This document shows, piece by piece, positions 21,834-32,889 of a stretch of DNA of 64,000 nt. Source of the stretch: Beverwykella pulmonaria (taxonomy: Eukaryota > Ascomycota > Dothideomycetes > Pleosporales > Melanommataceae); contig BCHH01000010.1 in the NCBI GenBank assembly GCA_001599595.1, forward strand, positions 603,359-667,358, given 5' to 3'. Within the stretch, counting starts at the first letter, position 1. Every line of letters begins with the position of its first letter. Below the pieces are notes generated by a model, which had not been told where the DNA came from, made no database searches, and saw nothing but the letters and a program-made list of their open reading frames with translations. A program made the position numbers and the translations under genes.

Positions 21834-23476
21834 ATTATTTGATGGAGATGGCTCATGTAGGAAGTAAATACGGGCGGTTGCGTGGGGGCGTTTGAGTCGA
21901 GCATGAGATATCCGGGGTAGGCGGTTCCCTCTGATGCATTGCTGGCGTTGTTCTTCTTGTATATTATCTTTGGGATGACCTCCAATAGGGTGAATGAGGT
22001 TTAACTTATAATGGTAATGAAGCACGACGTTCCTCTCTTGAGTAATTATTGAGTTACACCTGTTGAAACGACTGCCCAATTTTGTGAGAATTCGCCGTGA
22101 AACCTGAATGCTAGAACGGAAGGAGCTCAAATGGATTTGGTTATCCTTCCACAAGTAACTTCACGTAGATCCCGAACCCTTACCACGACCACCATGTGTA
22201 CCTCACACAGATACGGTATGCCGCCGCCCTCGACATCTGGGTCGCAGAAGGCAACCTCTCCCCAATCCCTCATCCTCTGCGAAATCAACACGACCGTCAC
22301 CGAATGCTCCATCCTCGATCCTGAAGAATCCTCATCCCTCCAAGAAGTCTTCGGCGCCCTATTTCCCTGCCTCTTGTTTGACAACGCGCGTCAGTTCACC
22401 TTGCTTTTCTTTCTCAAATTACTCCGGCGGGATCCCGCGTTCAGTTCTTCACCTTGCAATGTGGAAGCAGGGAAGATCGGAGTGAGGAGGGATTGACGTA
22501 TGGGGAGTAGGCTCGAGCACTTGTTTGGATTTTCCCTGAGCGACACACCATCGCGTCACTGTTGCTAGTAGTTCCAGCGGTACGCAGACACCCGCCGATC
22601 ATCGCCAGAGCACTGACTTGAGATCTACACTTCGAATGACACTAGAAAATGCCATACTCTAAGGGGAGCGAAATGCGAGAAGCACAGAGAGACAGAGGTG
22701 AGGATGCAAATCTATTAAACACATAAGGTACTGTCGAGTGTTGTGCGTGGCATAGGGATAGTAGTGTAAAACAGCGAGTTTGTCCCTAGACCTCCATGTC
22801 GTCTTCCAGTTCTGAGATTGGAATGGGGAGTCCGTGAATCATTGCGAGACTTCCCTCAGTACATCATTATATTACCCCCTTCATTCCTCATCCGTTGCAA
22901 TTCAATTTCAAACTTCGCTCCAAATTTCCGGACCACTTACATCTTATCGCACACCAAACCTACACAAATTCGCTGCTCCTCCACGCCGCTGTTTCAAACA
23001 AAATTATAACGTGTCGTTCACGCTTTGGCGCCGGGCCAAGGATGATCCCTTTACGCGTTCAATGACGTCGTCGCTTCTTGGCGTGCGGATCGTTGGAATG
23101 TTATTCCCAGCATCCGTAGGTGAGAATCCCAAGTTCTGGTACGTGGAACGGCTGACGCGAAGTGTGCCTGCATCTAAAAGAAAAGAGGCGTGCAGAACTG
23201 TATGCAAGCGGCTACCCGCGAAAATAGAGTTGCGGAAGTGTATGCACATCAAAAAGAAATGGGAAAAAAAAAGAACTGGGTATTGTGATCTATACTACAC
23301 CATGGGAATGGTAGGTATGCCATAAGCTATGTTATGGTCATAATGCTACGCACCGCGTACTCGCTGAAATGCTCTCAACAGAAGACGAAGAAAAGGGAAG
23401 AGCCAGCCCAGCCTGCCCGCCTGCTAGCCCACACCCACCAATCAAACATCGAAACTTTATTTTCTAACCGGCATCA
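21834..23476. other. intergenic, no supported gene
   Basis: Lies between the convergent laccase and glycosyltransferase genes. An ORF on + at about 22131-22496 opens near an ATG but has no motif, ends in low-complexity sequence and overlaps an equally open antisense frame. The 22.8-23.3 kb stretch holds short ORFs only. Nothing recognisable. Confidence 0.4.
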
Positions 23477-24758
23477 TTATCGTCTCTCGTTCTCCATATC
23501 CTTCCAATAATTCTTCGCAAAATAGCCTTCTAAACTCTTGCGCACCGAATTCTTCAATCCTACACTCTTCCCGTCAACATTTCCATTACTGTTCACCGGC
23601 TTCGCGTTCATCCCCGCATCGTTATCCGAGTCCTGACTGCCTCCCACTCGCCAGCTCACAAATGCCGGGGGCATCATCGTGTATCCACTCAAGGTCCCCG
23701 CGGATGTACGCCACGCAATCTCGTTATCGACAGGGAAGCCAAAAGGACGCCATCCGCCGATCTGGTATAGCATGCGCATGGCGCCCATTCGGCTCAGTCC
23801 GTAGCCCATGAGACAGATAGGCTCCCAGGTCGGCGCGATGACGCGGATGCCCTCACTTTCAGTCTGATTCCAAAGGGTGTTGAATTCCTTTTTGGCCCAT
23901 GGCATTATGTCCTTGATGGGTGGGCTGTGGGGATCGGCGACGACTTGGTGAAGGTCGAGACGGTTGCGGTTGGGTTTGCCGCCGCAATGGCCCACGAAGA
24001 GTTCGTCCCAGTCGCACCCTGAAAACACAGATATTAGCCCCCGATTTAGCGTGCAACAGGTAGGCACGTGTCAGCTAGACTTACCATACGGACAGTCTTC
24101 CTTCCAGCCTTTCTGCACATTGTCTTTGCCCCAACGGATCGTGTTATTGTACCGCAGTTGCCAGTTGAGGTTCCCCATGATTTCTTTGATGTTCGTGTCC
24201 CAATCTACGTCGTCTTCGATGATGAGGGCGCTTTGAATGTTGTTGTCGATTATGTACCGCCACACGTTCGCGTGCGCTCTCCAGATGCCTAATGCTGCGG
24301 TTCCTGTCATGTTGTTGTTTCCGACGTGCGGCGGCATTGCCTTGGGGTGTATTTCATCGGCGGTGACCTATAGAAATGATTGGTTAGTGCATGTTCTTCC
24401 TAGATCTCCGCTGTGTTTGGTGCTGTGCGACACGTACTCCGGGAATCATAGTGAGCTTCAACCCCGTCACCGCAGCGATGAGAGACAAGGCGTCTTGGCG
24501 GTCTGTCCGATACGGCATGCTCAAGAATATAATCTCCTGGAAATCGAGGGTCGCGTTCGCAGGCTTCATTTCGGGCGCCCGCGCGGAGAAGGGTAGCGAC
24601 GGATTCGAGAGACGGTCGGGTATCTTGACATGTTCAGACACGCTGTCTCTGAAGTTCTCGGAGCCAAAGTGGCTGAATGTGAAGAAGAGAGTGAGAATGA
24701 CCGTGGAAGCGACAAGCACTTGCAGAATGCGAATTCCTTGGACGGTGAGGAACGACAT
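23477..24758 (-). CDS. glycosyltransferase family 25-like type II membrane protein
   Basis: Predicted Golgi/ER glycosyltransferase of the LPS-biosynthesis/GT25 type, common in filamentous fungi; acceptor unknown. Three exons: 24758-24438, 24367-24085 and 24018-23477, with 70- and 66-base introns. The product is 381 residues. Residues about 8-30 form one membrane segment following a short cytosolic start, the pattern of a signal anchor. The catalytic domain starts with the family's IIFLSMPYRTDRQDAL (about 76-91). It continues with MTGTAALGIWRAH (about 127-139) and ALIIEDDVDWD (about 154-164), the acidic metal/nucleotide-sugar motif. It ends with a PTWEPICLMGYGLSRMGAM-type block and DNEIAWR, typical of the C-terminal part. 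Several N-x-S/T sites are present. Both splice joins fall inside conserved blocks and restore them. Confidence 0.88.
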
Positions 24759-26179
24759 GGTGGACGCTGGGGACCATGGCGGCGAACGGCGGGCACGAAG
24801 TGTCTATAAGGGTCCGGACATGACATGGGTGTTAACGGGGGGCAACGCCACAAAGGGCCTCAACCAAGCGCGCAATCTGCTGAGCCACTAGGCGGCCAAG
24901 CGCCGCTCAGAGGAATGCAGGATCAATTGCAGTGGATGCGCGCCCGTCCAAGCGCTAGGAAACCCCCCGTTCACTGTGGCCTCCTCTGTTCATGAGCACA
25001 TGCGAGGGATGCATGGCAAAGGAGAGATTTGGAGCGGCGGCCAAGAGGGTGAAGCTGCGCATCATAGGGGCAAACTCATAAATAACCAGCCGCTATGAGC
25101 AAGGTGACCAGTAAGCGAGAGCGAGCCCTGGACTGCGCAAGAGAACGGCGTGCTCAAACTTACCCACCAGCCACCAGCTTCACGGCCTCGTCAGTCCACC
25201 AGGAGACAGATTTCCTGGTCCTGCGTACTCTACACCAAGTGGCACCACCAAGGTCGCATTTGCACTGCAAAGGAACGAGGCGTTGGCCAGGACAGTCTTC
25301 TCTGTGTTGGTAAACTCTTTCCCGCTAATTATAGTTAATATTGTGTCTAGTGAGCATTACTGTACGCCGTCAAGCACTTAAAGGGATTAGACGCACCCCA
25401 GCTGAAATCAGCTTGTTCAGGAGGATGCTGACCGCCGACCAAATCCGAAAACAGCAGTTGGGCAATAGCAAATCAACACGCTCATCTCGCCACACCGCCA
25501 ACGAAAGCCCTCAGAATTTGGCAAATTCGTCGTGTTTTCGGCGGCTGAAACCGTCCCGAGGTTGAAGGAATGGTCGCGTTGGACCATCGCGATGGTGATT
25601 CGGGCACAATTTGCGGCGCTCCCGCCCGGATGAGGAAATTGGGGAAATTGGGGAAATTGTGTCTCAAGCACATCAGGGAGGTCCATAGGTAATAAACCCA
25701 ACGCACCAGCAACCGTTTTCTGTCCTGTGCATCACGACCTTCACGGTTTTGAACACAGACAAGTGTGTCCGCAGGGAGTCGAAGTCAGAATAACCTTGTA
25801 CGGCGCAAGCCATTTGATATTCTTCTTTTCGCAAGGTCGCCGCACTCGCGAATCTGCCCGCCAGCCACCCGTTCGCTAGCTTCTCTCTACTCCCCTGAGG
25901 CCGCAATTTTTTCGCGGAGCGAGCACGTCATGCGAGTCCGCAAGCTCGTTGGCCCCCAAACCAACCCTTCTGCGGGAGGCGGCTTCAGCCTCGTTGTTTT
26001 TCTGCTAGACGTAGCGAGCGGGTGGCTTCCATGGCTAGATGGCGCCCTCGCTGATACAGCAACAACGATTTGGCGGATATCTAAACCCTGTGTGACTTAC
26101 TACAGAGAGTCCTACGCGACCGTAGGAGACCTGCAACGGCCCCAACTCAACTGCAAGGGATTCATCTCGATAACGTCTC
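24759..26179. other. intergenic, no supported gene
   Basis: Head of the glycosyltransferase gene on one side and tail of the kinase gene on the other, so it contains one promoter and one terminator region. ORFs are short and motif-free. A short direct repeat of GGGGAAATT units lies at about 25637-25660. Confidence 0.4.
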
Positions 26180-27718
26180 CTAGGGCGTACCAGAATCGCA
26201 AGAACAATCCCTTAGTATCCAAGGTTCAAAGCTCCGGATCCGCATCGTCACCTCCTTCGCGTTGAGTCTCTCTTCTCGGTCCGAGTTCAGCATGGGTGCG
26301 ACGCAGGTTTGGTAGAACTCATCCTCTGCGAAGAAGGCACTGATCTCTTCCAGCTTTCGACCATAAAGAAATGACTGCCGAGCAGCTGGAGTGACTGGGC
26401 GTGGGCGATTCAGATCCTGCCCTTTCGGTGAATTCAGCAAAATCCGGTGATACTCATCGATAGAATTGCCTCGCACCACAGCCAGCATCTCGGCAAAAAC
26501 TGCACCCAACGCGAAGACATCAGTCCCAAGGCCATGTCGATTAAGGCTCTCGCTATTGTTGATCACCTCCGGTGCTGCATACATGGCAGATGTTCTTGCT
26601 GGATTCTCAGTGCTGGTGGTCTGACCAACATCAAACTGTGATGCAGAACTGAAATCGGTGAAGTAAATGGCAGACCGCCGATGAACAATATTTGAAGGCT
26701 TGATATCCTGGTGACGAACGCCCTTGCTGTGCATGTACGTAAGGGCCGAAGAGAGACACTTGAACCAGTTCCGAAGCCATATTTTTCGTTCCTCAATCCA
26801 GTCTGGACTCTGGGATGTGGACTGATCCCCAACCATGTCAAGAAATGTTTTGAGATCGCGCTGTCCGACCGGGGCCATGAGCAGGGAGTAGAACTGGCGA
26901 CCGGAGGCGGGTACTTCGCTGTAACTACCAATCATTTTGACGATATGGCTATGGGTCAGACTTTGCAGTACTTGGGCTTCCTGGCTGATGATCCGGAGAT
27001 ATTGTTTTCTTTTGTTGTACGGGATTTGGACGCGCTTTCGAACGAAGCTCGGGTAGTCTGGAGAGACCCTGACTTCCTCTACTACGCCTAGCGAGCCATG
27101 GCCTAGGGAGTCAACGACTTGGACCAAGTTGTGATTGACGTCCTGGTAGTCCTTGTGGCGAAAGGGAATGCCACATTCTTGGGCGATCTGATCAACGCTA
27201 ATGTTACTTTGCGGGAATCGATCAAAGGTGGATTGTCGTGAGGGTGTTGGAGACAGTACAACACTGGCTATCGCAGGTGTCCCATCAAATCCTGAGATGG
27301 GAGTATCGTCTTGAGACAGCGCGGGGCTCCCTTGGGCGCTTGGCGATTTGGTCGACGTATCCACATCATTGTTCGTGGAGTTGGTCTCAGCTGGCTCCCC
27401 GCTCTCGCCTAGTTCTCTGCTTCCTCTCTTCGAGATCCCCTTCCACAGCCGCTGAAGCGATCGATTACTCAGCAACGACGAGCTGCTCAGATTGAAATTG
27501 CTGTAGAAGCCATTACTCTTCGTTTTTTTAACAAGCACCAGATCCTCGCCGATGACTCCATTCTCGCGCAAAATATCGACCCATTCCGCCGGCAGACCTT
27601 GCAGTTTCTGCGTTATTTCATCGTGAGAGCCATGGCCGATATGAATAATCTGGTCAGGAGTCGAGATGTCGAGTTCTTTCTCTTTGTTTTCCTTGGACCA
27701 TTTTTTCACGAGGTTCAT
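26180..27718 (-). CDS. CRIB/PBD-domain protein kinase
   Basis: Predicted serine/threonine kinase that may be controlled by a Cdc42/Rac-type GTPase. Intronless, 512 residues, ATG 27718. Residues 18-31, ISTPDQIIHIGHGS, match the CRIB consensus ISxPxxFxHxxHVG except for three substitutions (F to I, V to G, G to S), followed by LQGLPAEWVDIL (39-50) as in PAK-type p21-binding domains. A Ser/Thr-rich linker follows. The kinase domain spans about 195-500: Gly loop LGHGSLGVV (205-213), Lys 228, helix-C Glu 247, HQDIKPSN (336-343) with catalytic Asp 338, metal-binding DFS (355-357) in place of DFG, and APE (382-384). The key catalytic residues are all present, so it is probably active. HQD for HRD and DFS for DFG set it apart from true PAK kinases. 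The substrate is unknown. Confidence 0.85.
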   Translation of the reverse strand: MNLVKKWSKENKEKELDISTPDQIIHIGHGSHDEITQKLQGLPAEWVDILRENGVIGEDLVLVKKTKSNGFYSNFNLSSSSLLSNRSLQRLWKGISKRGSRELGESGEPAETNSTNNDVDTSTKSPSAQGSPALSQDDTPISGFDGTPAIASVVLSPTPSRQSTFDRFPQSNISVDQIAQECGIPFRHKDYQDVNHNLVQVVDSLGHGSLGVVEEVRVSPDYPSFVRKRVQIPYNKRKQYLRIISQEAQVLQSLTHSHIVKMIGSYSEVPASGRQFYSLLMAPVGQRDLKTFLDMVGDQSTSQSPDWIEERKIWLRNWFKCLSSALTYMHSKGVRHQDIKPSNIVHRRSAIYFTDFSSASQFDVGQTTSTENPARTSAMYAAPEVINNSESLNRHGLGTDVFALGAVFAEMLAVVRGNSIDEYHRILLNSPKGQDLNRPRPVTPAARQSFLYGRKLEEISAFFAEDEFYQTCVAPMLNSDREERLNAKEVTMRIRSFEPWILRDCSCDSGTP

Positions 27719-28795
27719 TGGCGCTAGTCAACGAACGTCGTCTCAATGGGTGGTGGGGCTGGGCTCGGCTGCGTGGGAGGACCTACGGGCAACTGCAGGT
27801 AGCAGCCTATGAGCTGGCAATATGTAAGAAGTGATAGGGCGAGGCTGGGCTCGAAACATTGAGCTCTCGCAGATGGCCCGTCGCCTTGCGCTGAAGCCTG
27901 ACGATGGTAGAGGAGAGTGAAGGTCCCCGGACTCGAGGTGCGAGAACGATCCCACGACGCTCAGACGTCGAGGTGGGGATGGTCCGGGCCATCCCAGAGA
28001 ATGTCACTAGCACAGCCACTCGGTACCCTCAACATCATCCTCGAATTCATTCAGTCTGCACCAATTAATACTTCATCAGTGGCATCTCCGAGAAAGGAAG
28101 CTAACAAGAACATGCAGCAGGAGCTCGTGAGCGCTTCTCAAGAATCACACCGTAGCCTGAGATTGCTCCAGCCCCAGACCATACGTATGTTCAATGCTAT
28201 GCCAATTTTCTAATCGTGTCGGTGGGGGCTAATGAATCCTTTGAATATCTATTGAAGATAGAAACGGCCTAGAATTCTGTTATTGACTTTTATCGCAGCT
28301 AGGAACTGACTCCTGAATACTCGCTCGCTGGAACTGCAACGCCCCAAACGTATCCTGACGAGTAAATACTATGGCATCAAAGATCTAACAACTGCCTGAA
28401 TTCTTATAAAATCCCAGAGTAAATCGTAAAGAAATGTCCAATACTTCCTCGGAGTTTGCCGTGCACACCCACGCAGATACTAGGCAATCCGAACTCGAAC
28501 CGACACTTAGCTCCGGCATTTGCCTTCCATATAATCCCGAGATCCCGACAAGAAAATAAGCAAATTTAGAAGGCCCGAAATAAATACCAAAGTATAGGTC
28601 GTATCCAAACTCAGCTCTAGAAAACCCGCCCTCCATCTGCCTAGACGTCGGCACCCCCAAAATGTGTCCATAGCTCGCTCCAGGCAAAGCTTCACTGTTG
28701 TAGCAACTCCTCTTAGAGCTCGTCCCCGTATATCGCTCATCACCCATTGCTCCTTCATGATTTACTTCTCTCTCAGACCTCTCTCTTACGCACTC
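27719..28795. other. intergenic, kinase promoter and J-protein 3' flank
   Basis: Contains the 5' flank of the kinase gene and the 3' flank of the J-domain protein gene. A 120-codon ORF on the minus strand (28385-28747) begins with ATG but is motif-free and lies where the J-protein 3' UTR should be. I do not call it a gene. Confidence 0.35.
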
Positions 28796-30019
28796 TCAGG
28801 AACCATAGCAAGAAAACCTTGCCTTGCAGGGCGGACAAGCCATTGCTCCACCACTGGGACATCGGAACATCCAATAGCGACACACCTTGGTGCAGAAGTC
28901 GCACTTTCCACTTCCACTCCGTTTCTCCCAGCCAAGTTCGATGTATTGGTCCGCGACACCCTCTTCGTGTCCTTGCCAACCCTTAGCGGCGAGGAAGTCG
29001 CGGTGCTTGGTGTGCGCCCAGTCGCGTGCCATATGCAATTTCAGGGCACGGGATAAGGTGTCTGATTGGACTTCTGGCTGGGGCTTTGGAGCTTCTTTAG
29101 TCTTCTGTGCCTTTTGGGATCGTTCGGTTTCAACTTCCGTGTCCCCAGGGGTGCACTCTTCAAAGCTACGCTTTGGTTGACAGGGCGGGGTTGAAGATTC
29201 CTGGCGCTGGAGTCGCTCTTGCGCCGCTTTGACTTGTTCAGCTTGTGCTCGTTCTGTGGCTCCTTGAGAGCGTTCTTCAGCTTGTTGGGCTTTCTCTTGC
29301 AAGTGCTCTTGCTCTGAGACTGTCGCTGTGTCTGTCTGCACCCGCTGTGATGCATCCTGTAATGGCACAGGTTGTTGAGAAGAAGTCTCTTCAGCACTCG
29401 CCTTTGCCTCTTCTTCTTTCCGCTTCCTCTCTTCTTCTTCTGCTTTCTTCTTCCTCTTCATCTCTTCGCGTTCGCGAGCAGCGTTTTCTCGCCCTTCCTG
29501 ACGCTTCTGGCGCTGGCGCTCCCTCTCCTCTCGTTGCGCCTCTTTCTTACGCTCTGCTTCTTGTCTCTTCGCCTCCTTCGCTTTCACGGCCTGCTTCTTC
29601 TTCTCGGCAGTGGCTTGTTCTTTCTTCAACTTTGTCTCTGCTGCTCGCGCTGCAGCATCCTTCTTCCGTTTCCAATTCGCAAACGCATTTCGATGAGCTA
29701 CCCACAGAATACGGAGGGTCTGATATTGCAGGTCATATTCCCACCGCAAGGTGTTGTCGGAAAGAGTCTTGTATGCCTCATTCACCTGGTCACCACAAGT
29801 CAGCTTTAGACTCCAAGATCTTGCGAAGGCGGCTGTAGTACTTGCCTTCCGGAACTCGACTGCATCAATAGACTCAGCAGAGCCTCGCTTGTCTGGATGA
29901 TGAAGTCTGGCGAGACGCATGTATGCGATTTTGATATCTCGGAGGGTGGCATTCTCCTCCAAGCCGAGATCGAAGTAGTAATCTGGAATCTCCGGAGGCA
30001 CTGGCTCAACTGCTTTCAT
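28796..30019 (-). CDS. J-domain (DnaJ-like) protein with coiled coil and Cys-rich tail
   Basis: Predicted Hsp70 co-chaperone. Residues about 13-80 form a J domain: YFDLGLEENATLRDIKIAY, then LARLHHPDKR with the essential HPD at 41-43. The frame stays open from 30019 to 28796 (407 codons). However, a 20-codon stretch after EFRK has no J-domain counterpart and is bounded by AAG|GCAAGT and CCAG with a CTGAC branch site. Removing it as a GC-AG intron (29845-29786) joins EFRK to VNEAYKTLSD, the normal helix III/IV sequence, and gives 387 residues. Then comes a long Lys/Glu/Arg-rich coiled coil (about residues 105-260). The last 40 residues hold Cys pairs (CDFC, ACPPC and others) that could bind zinc. 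Cellular location is not evident. Confidence 0.85.
   Translation of the reverse strand: MKAVEPVPPEIPDYYFDLGLEENATLRDIKIAYMRLARLHHPDKRGSAESIDAVEFRKASTTAAFARSWSLKLTCGDQVNEAYKTLSDNTLRWEYDLQYQTLRILWVAHRNAFANWKRKKDAAARAAETKLKKEQATAEKKKQAVKAKEAKRQEAERKKEAQREERERQRQKRQEGRENAAREREEMKRKKKAEEEERKRKEEEAKASAEETSSQQPVPLQDASQRVQTDTATVSEQEHLQEKAQQAEERSQGATERAQAEQVKAAQERLQRQESSTPPCQPKRSFEECTPGDTEVETERSQKAQKTKEAPKPQPEVQSDTLSRALKLHMARDWAHTKHRDFLAAKGWQGHEEGVADQYIELGWEKRSGSGKCDFCTKVCRYWMFRCPSGGAMACPPCKARFSCYGS
29786..29845 (-). other. probable GC-AG intron in the J-domain gene
   Basis: Donor AAG|GCAAGT is the classic consensus for GC-type donors. The 60-base segment contains GCTGAC as branch site and ends CCAG. 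Because 60 is a multiple of three and lacks a stop, the unspliced message remains open, so a simple ORF caller would keep 20 extra residues inside the J domain. Confidence 0.75.
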
Positions 30020-30476
30020 GGTGGATAGCGTGAAGAACGCAATGTGGCGATTGTGGATGGCGGCACGGGTGGAGAAGCTGTCAGGGAGAGAAGCTTGCGG
30101 GTGGAAGGTCTGAGATAAAGGGTTTGTAGACGAGCTGAGAGCTAAGATATGAAAGGGGGGTTTGCCGTTTAATTTTCATGGTGAAGGTGAAGGTGAAGGT
30201 GAGCAGCTTGTCCGCATGGAGGAGACAGCCCCCGAGCGTCGTGAGTTTTCGTCTTATCATGATCAGGTATTGATAAGAGAGCCGTCAGAGCAAAGGCTGT
30301 GTGGGAACTAGTAAAATTAGAGCGAAAGGAAGGACGAGATGCTAACAATTACGGTTATGTGTAGCTTGTAGTAAGATAAAAGTAAACCAACTTGCGATGT
30401 GAACTGCGTCTTCACTCAAATCACCTGCTCTGACTGTTTAACTAAAGTTGGATACGACATTTTTTAAGGTGTGTCT
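30020..30476. other. J-protein promoter region
   Basis: 5' flank of the J-domain gene up to the retrotransposon insertion. It contains a short hexamer repeat (GTGAAG x3, then GTGAG) at 30181-30203. No gene. Confidence 0.5.
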
Positions 30477-30481
30477 ATATG
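30477..30481. repeat. target-site duplication, left copy (ATATG)
   Basis: The five bases ATATG immediately before the left LTR are repeated immediately after the right LTR at 36418-36422. Five-base duplications are standard for Ty1/copia integration. Confidence 0.85.
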
Positions 30482-30575
30482 TGTTGGTATCACATGATTT
30501 CTCAGCGTTGATATCACGTGATTTCCCCGCTCTGGCGGCAGTCACATGATCAGCTTTCTGAGTCAAGGATCCTCA
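30482..30575 (+). repeat. left LTR, visible part
   Basis: The first 94 bases of the left LTR, up to the assembly gap. They match the first 94 bases of the right LTR (36174-36267) with no difference that I can see. The rest, about 150 bases, falls in the gap. Confidence 0.92.
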
Positions 30576-31005
30576 NNNNNNNNNNNNNNNNNNNNNNNNN
30601 NNNNNNNNNNNNNNNNNNNNNNNNNNNNNNNNNNNNNNNNNNNNNNNNNNNNNNNNNNNNNNNNNNNNNNNNNNNNNNNNNNNNNNNNNNNNNNNNNNNN
30701 NNNNNNNNNNNNNNNNNNNNNNNNNNNNNNNNNNNNNNNNNNNNNNNNNNNNNNNNNNNNNNNNNNNNNNNNNNNNNNNNNNNNNNNNNNNNNNNNNNNN
30801 NNNNNNNNNNNNNNNNNNNNNNNNNNNNNNNNNNNNNNNNNNNNNNNNNNNNNNNNNNNNNNNNNNNNNNNNNNNNNNNNNNNNNNNNNNNNNNNNNNNN
30901 NNNNNNNNNNNNNNNNNNNNNNNNNNNNNNNNNNNNNNNNNNNNNNNNNNNNNNNNNNNNNNNNNNNNNNNNNNNNNNNNNNNNNNNNNNNNNNNNNNNN
31001 NNNNN
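30576..31005. other. assembly gap (430 N)
   Basis: A run of N. From the 244-base right LTR, the first ~150 bases of the gap should be the left LTR's end, followed by the primer-binding site and leader if the gap size is right. The gap starts where the right LTR has a direct repeat of AAGGATCCTC, a plausible reason for the assembly break. Confidence 0.95.
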
Positions 31006-31244
31006 TTTTTTCTTTCTTTTTGTTTAGGACTCGAGTCTTTGCGCACCAAACAGATCAAACCCCACGCTATTCACCCTTAACACAGTCTTGAGGACCCCCA
31101 TGGTTTCTACAACTTTGAGAAACACCCCTCCAACCATCTGCGACCGCGCAGAATCACACCTCGACCTCCCCTCCAAACCTAACGAGATTTGAAACACCCC
31201 TCCACAAATCTCCACCCCTCACGAATCTCCACCCCTTCGCGAAG

Positions 31245-32535
31245 ATGACGACCGAGAAGATGACGACTGAATACAAGGAGATGAAGACGAAATGGAAAGA
31301 TGGCATCAAGATTGATGATGATACAACTAAGGAACAGGTGAATGGATACATAACCTGGAAGTACTTGCAATATAGGACAGCTATGGACAGAGATCTATGG
31401 GAATGCTATCAGGAGGACTTCAACACGTTTACGGAAGAGGCCTTCGCTCTTATTGAAAAACGCGACCTCCAGGAGTTGAAGTCATATCTACAAAGCAGAG
31501 GCGTTCACGTACCTCCAAACGATAAGAATACCACGATTAGAGTATCACTAGTCCAACTTGCTCACGAGGACGAACAACACAAGTGGTTAGACAAAGAGAT
31601 TGACCTTGCACTTGAGCAGGGCGTTGAATTCAAGTCCAAGCTACTATTAAGAAGGATCTCTGGTACAACTATCAAGCGTGTCCTACAGCAGTCTCAAAAC
31701 GCACAGCAACCTTCCCCCTAGCATCACCTCCAAGAACCTCTAGTTCACGTACAACTACCCACGAATCAGGGACCTGTACAGGGCCATGGCAGGAATCTCG
31801 CAAACCTATCAAAGATGTACACAGATGAGTTCAAATACGGCGGAACGGGAGACAGCCTAGACCAGAAGCTGACCATCTTCTACGAAACCTGCAATCGTGC
31901 AGACGTACCCTAAGAAGCTTACCTCAAGGCATTTCCTACTATGCTAAAGGGAATGGCTGCAAGCCACTTCTACAACACTAATGTAGCTTAGAAATGCGGA
32001 TACGACTTTTAGAGAGTCTGCGGACATCTTTGAAACTTCTTTGAGGGTCCTGGCTTCTATCGCAAGAATCTAGATAAGTGGAACAATGTCTCTCTTTCTA
32101 GTACTATTACAGAAAACTCAGGGAAGCTAATTAGCGACTGCCTCAAGCTGTTTATTTCAAAGCTACTGCTGTTGCAACACGGTCTCGAACCCAACCTGCG
32201 CACCAACAGTTTCCTCCACAACAAGCTTGTTACTGGTTGCCAAGGTATTCCAGCCTGTCAATACGCAGTATCAGATCCACTAGAAGGAGTAGGACCCTTA
32301 ATCAGCAAGATCCAATCGTCAATTATAGCGTATAAGAAGGAGACCCCTGAACCAGTCCAAGCCTACTTCACAGACTGCTGATACCGCAAGGATAATGATC
32401 AGGAACACCATAACTAAGGCCAAACTCGCGGACGTAGACCTCCAGGATGATGCTTTATCTGCAGCAAGGAGGACTGCCGCTCATGGAAGCACACAGACAA
32501 GGAGCAAGACGAGGCCAAAGCTAAATTCAAGGCCA
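31245..32535 (+). pseudogene. copia gag region with zinc knuckle, interrupted
   Basis: An intact 158-codon ORF (31245-31721) encodes the N-terminal Gag-like part. In-frame stops follow, but recognisable Gag continues: a GDSLDQKLTIFYETCNRADV-type capsid segment (about 31850-31910), then LKGMAASHFY and a region around 32040-32380. A CCHC-type knuckle, CFICSKEDCRSWKHT, follows at about 32453-32497, after a TGA or frame break. Stops such as TAG and TGA in 31910-32030 interrupt it. Not expected to make a full-length Gag. Confidence 0.75.
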
Positions 32536-32889
32536 AGTTTCCTCCACGTCATACAAATTCTAGTTGTTTCCCTCAAAGAGTCAGACAGCACATCGCAGAC
32601 GTTGAGGACCGCGATCCAGACAGTGACTCTGATCTGGACGAATCTTTCAACACACTTGTACTTAACATGGAGGATGACGACTTCCGCGAAGTCTGCGAAA
32701 CTTCCAACTTCATCACTTCCTGTGGAGAAATTGANACTGCGAGTGCTATCCTCACAGTAAATNAGTTAACTAACAGAGCTTGCCAACACGCCCTGAAGGT
32801 AGACCTTGACTTTGACTCCAACAAAACCTTACATAAACACAATAAAGCTGATCCATTTGCATATAATACAGTGACTAACTCTTGTTACA

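Noticed and set aside
28385..28747. 120-codon minus ORF downstream of the J protein
   Set aside because: Has an ATG but no motif and lies in the expected 3' UTR.
29245..29838. Leu/Ser-rich membrane-like ORF on + at 29.2-29.8 kb
   Set aside because: It is the antisense of the Glu/Lys coiled coil in the J-domain gene; such antisense reads look hydrophobic by codon complementarity.
30518..31091. ORFs spanning the N gap
   Set aside because: They consist almost wholly of undefined sequence.
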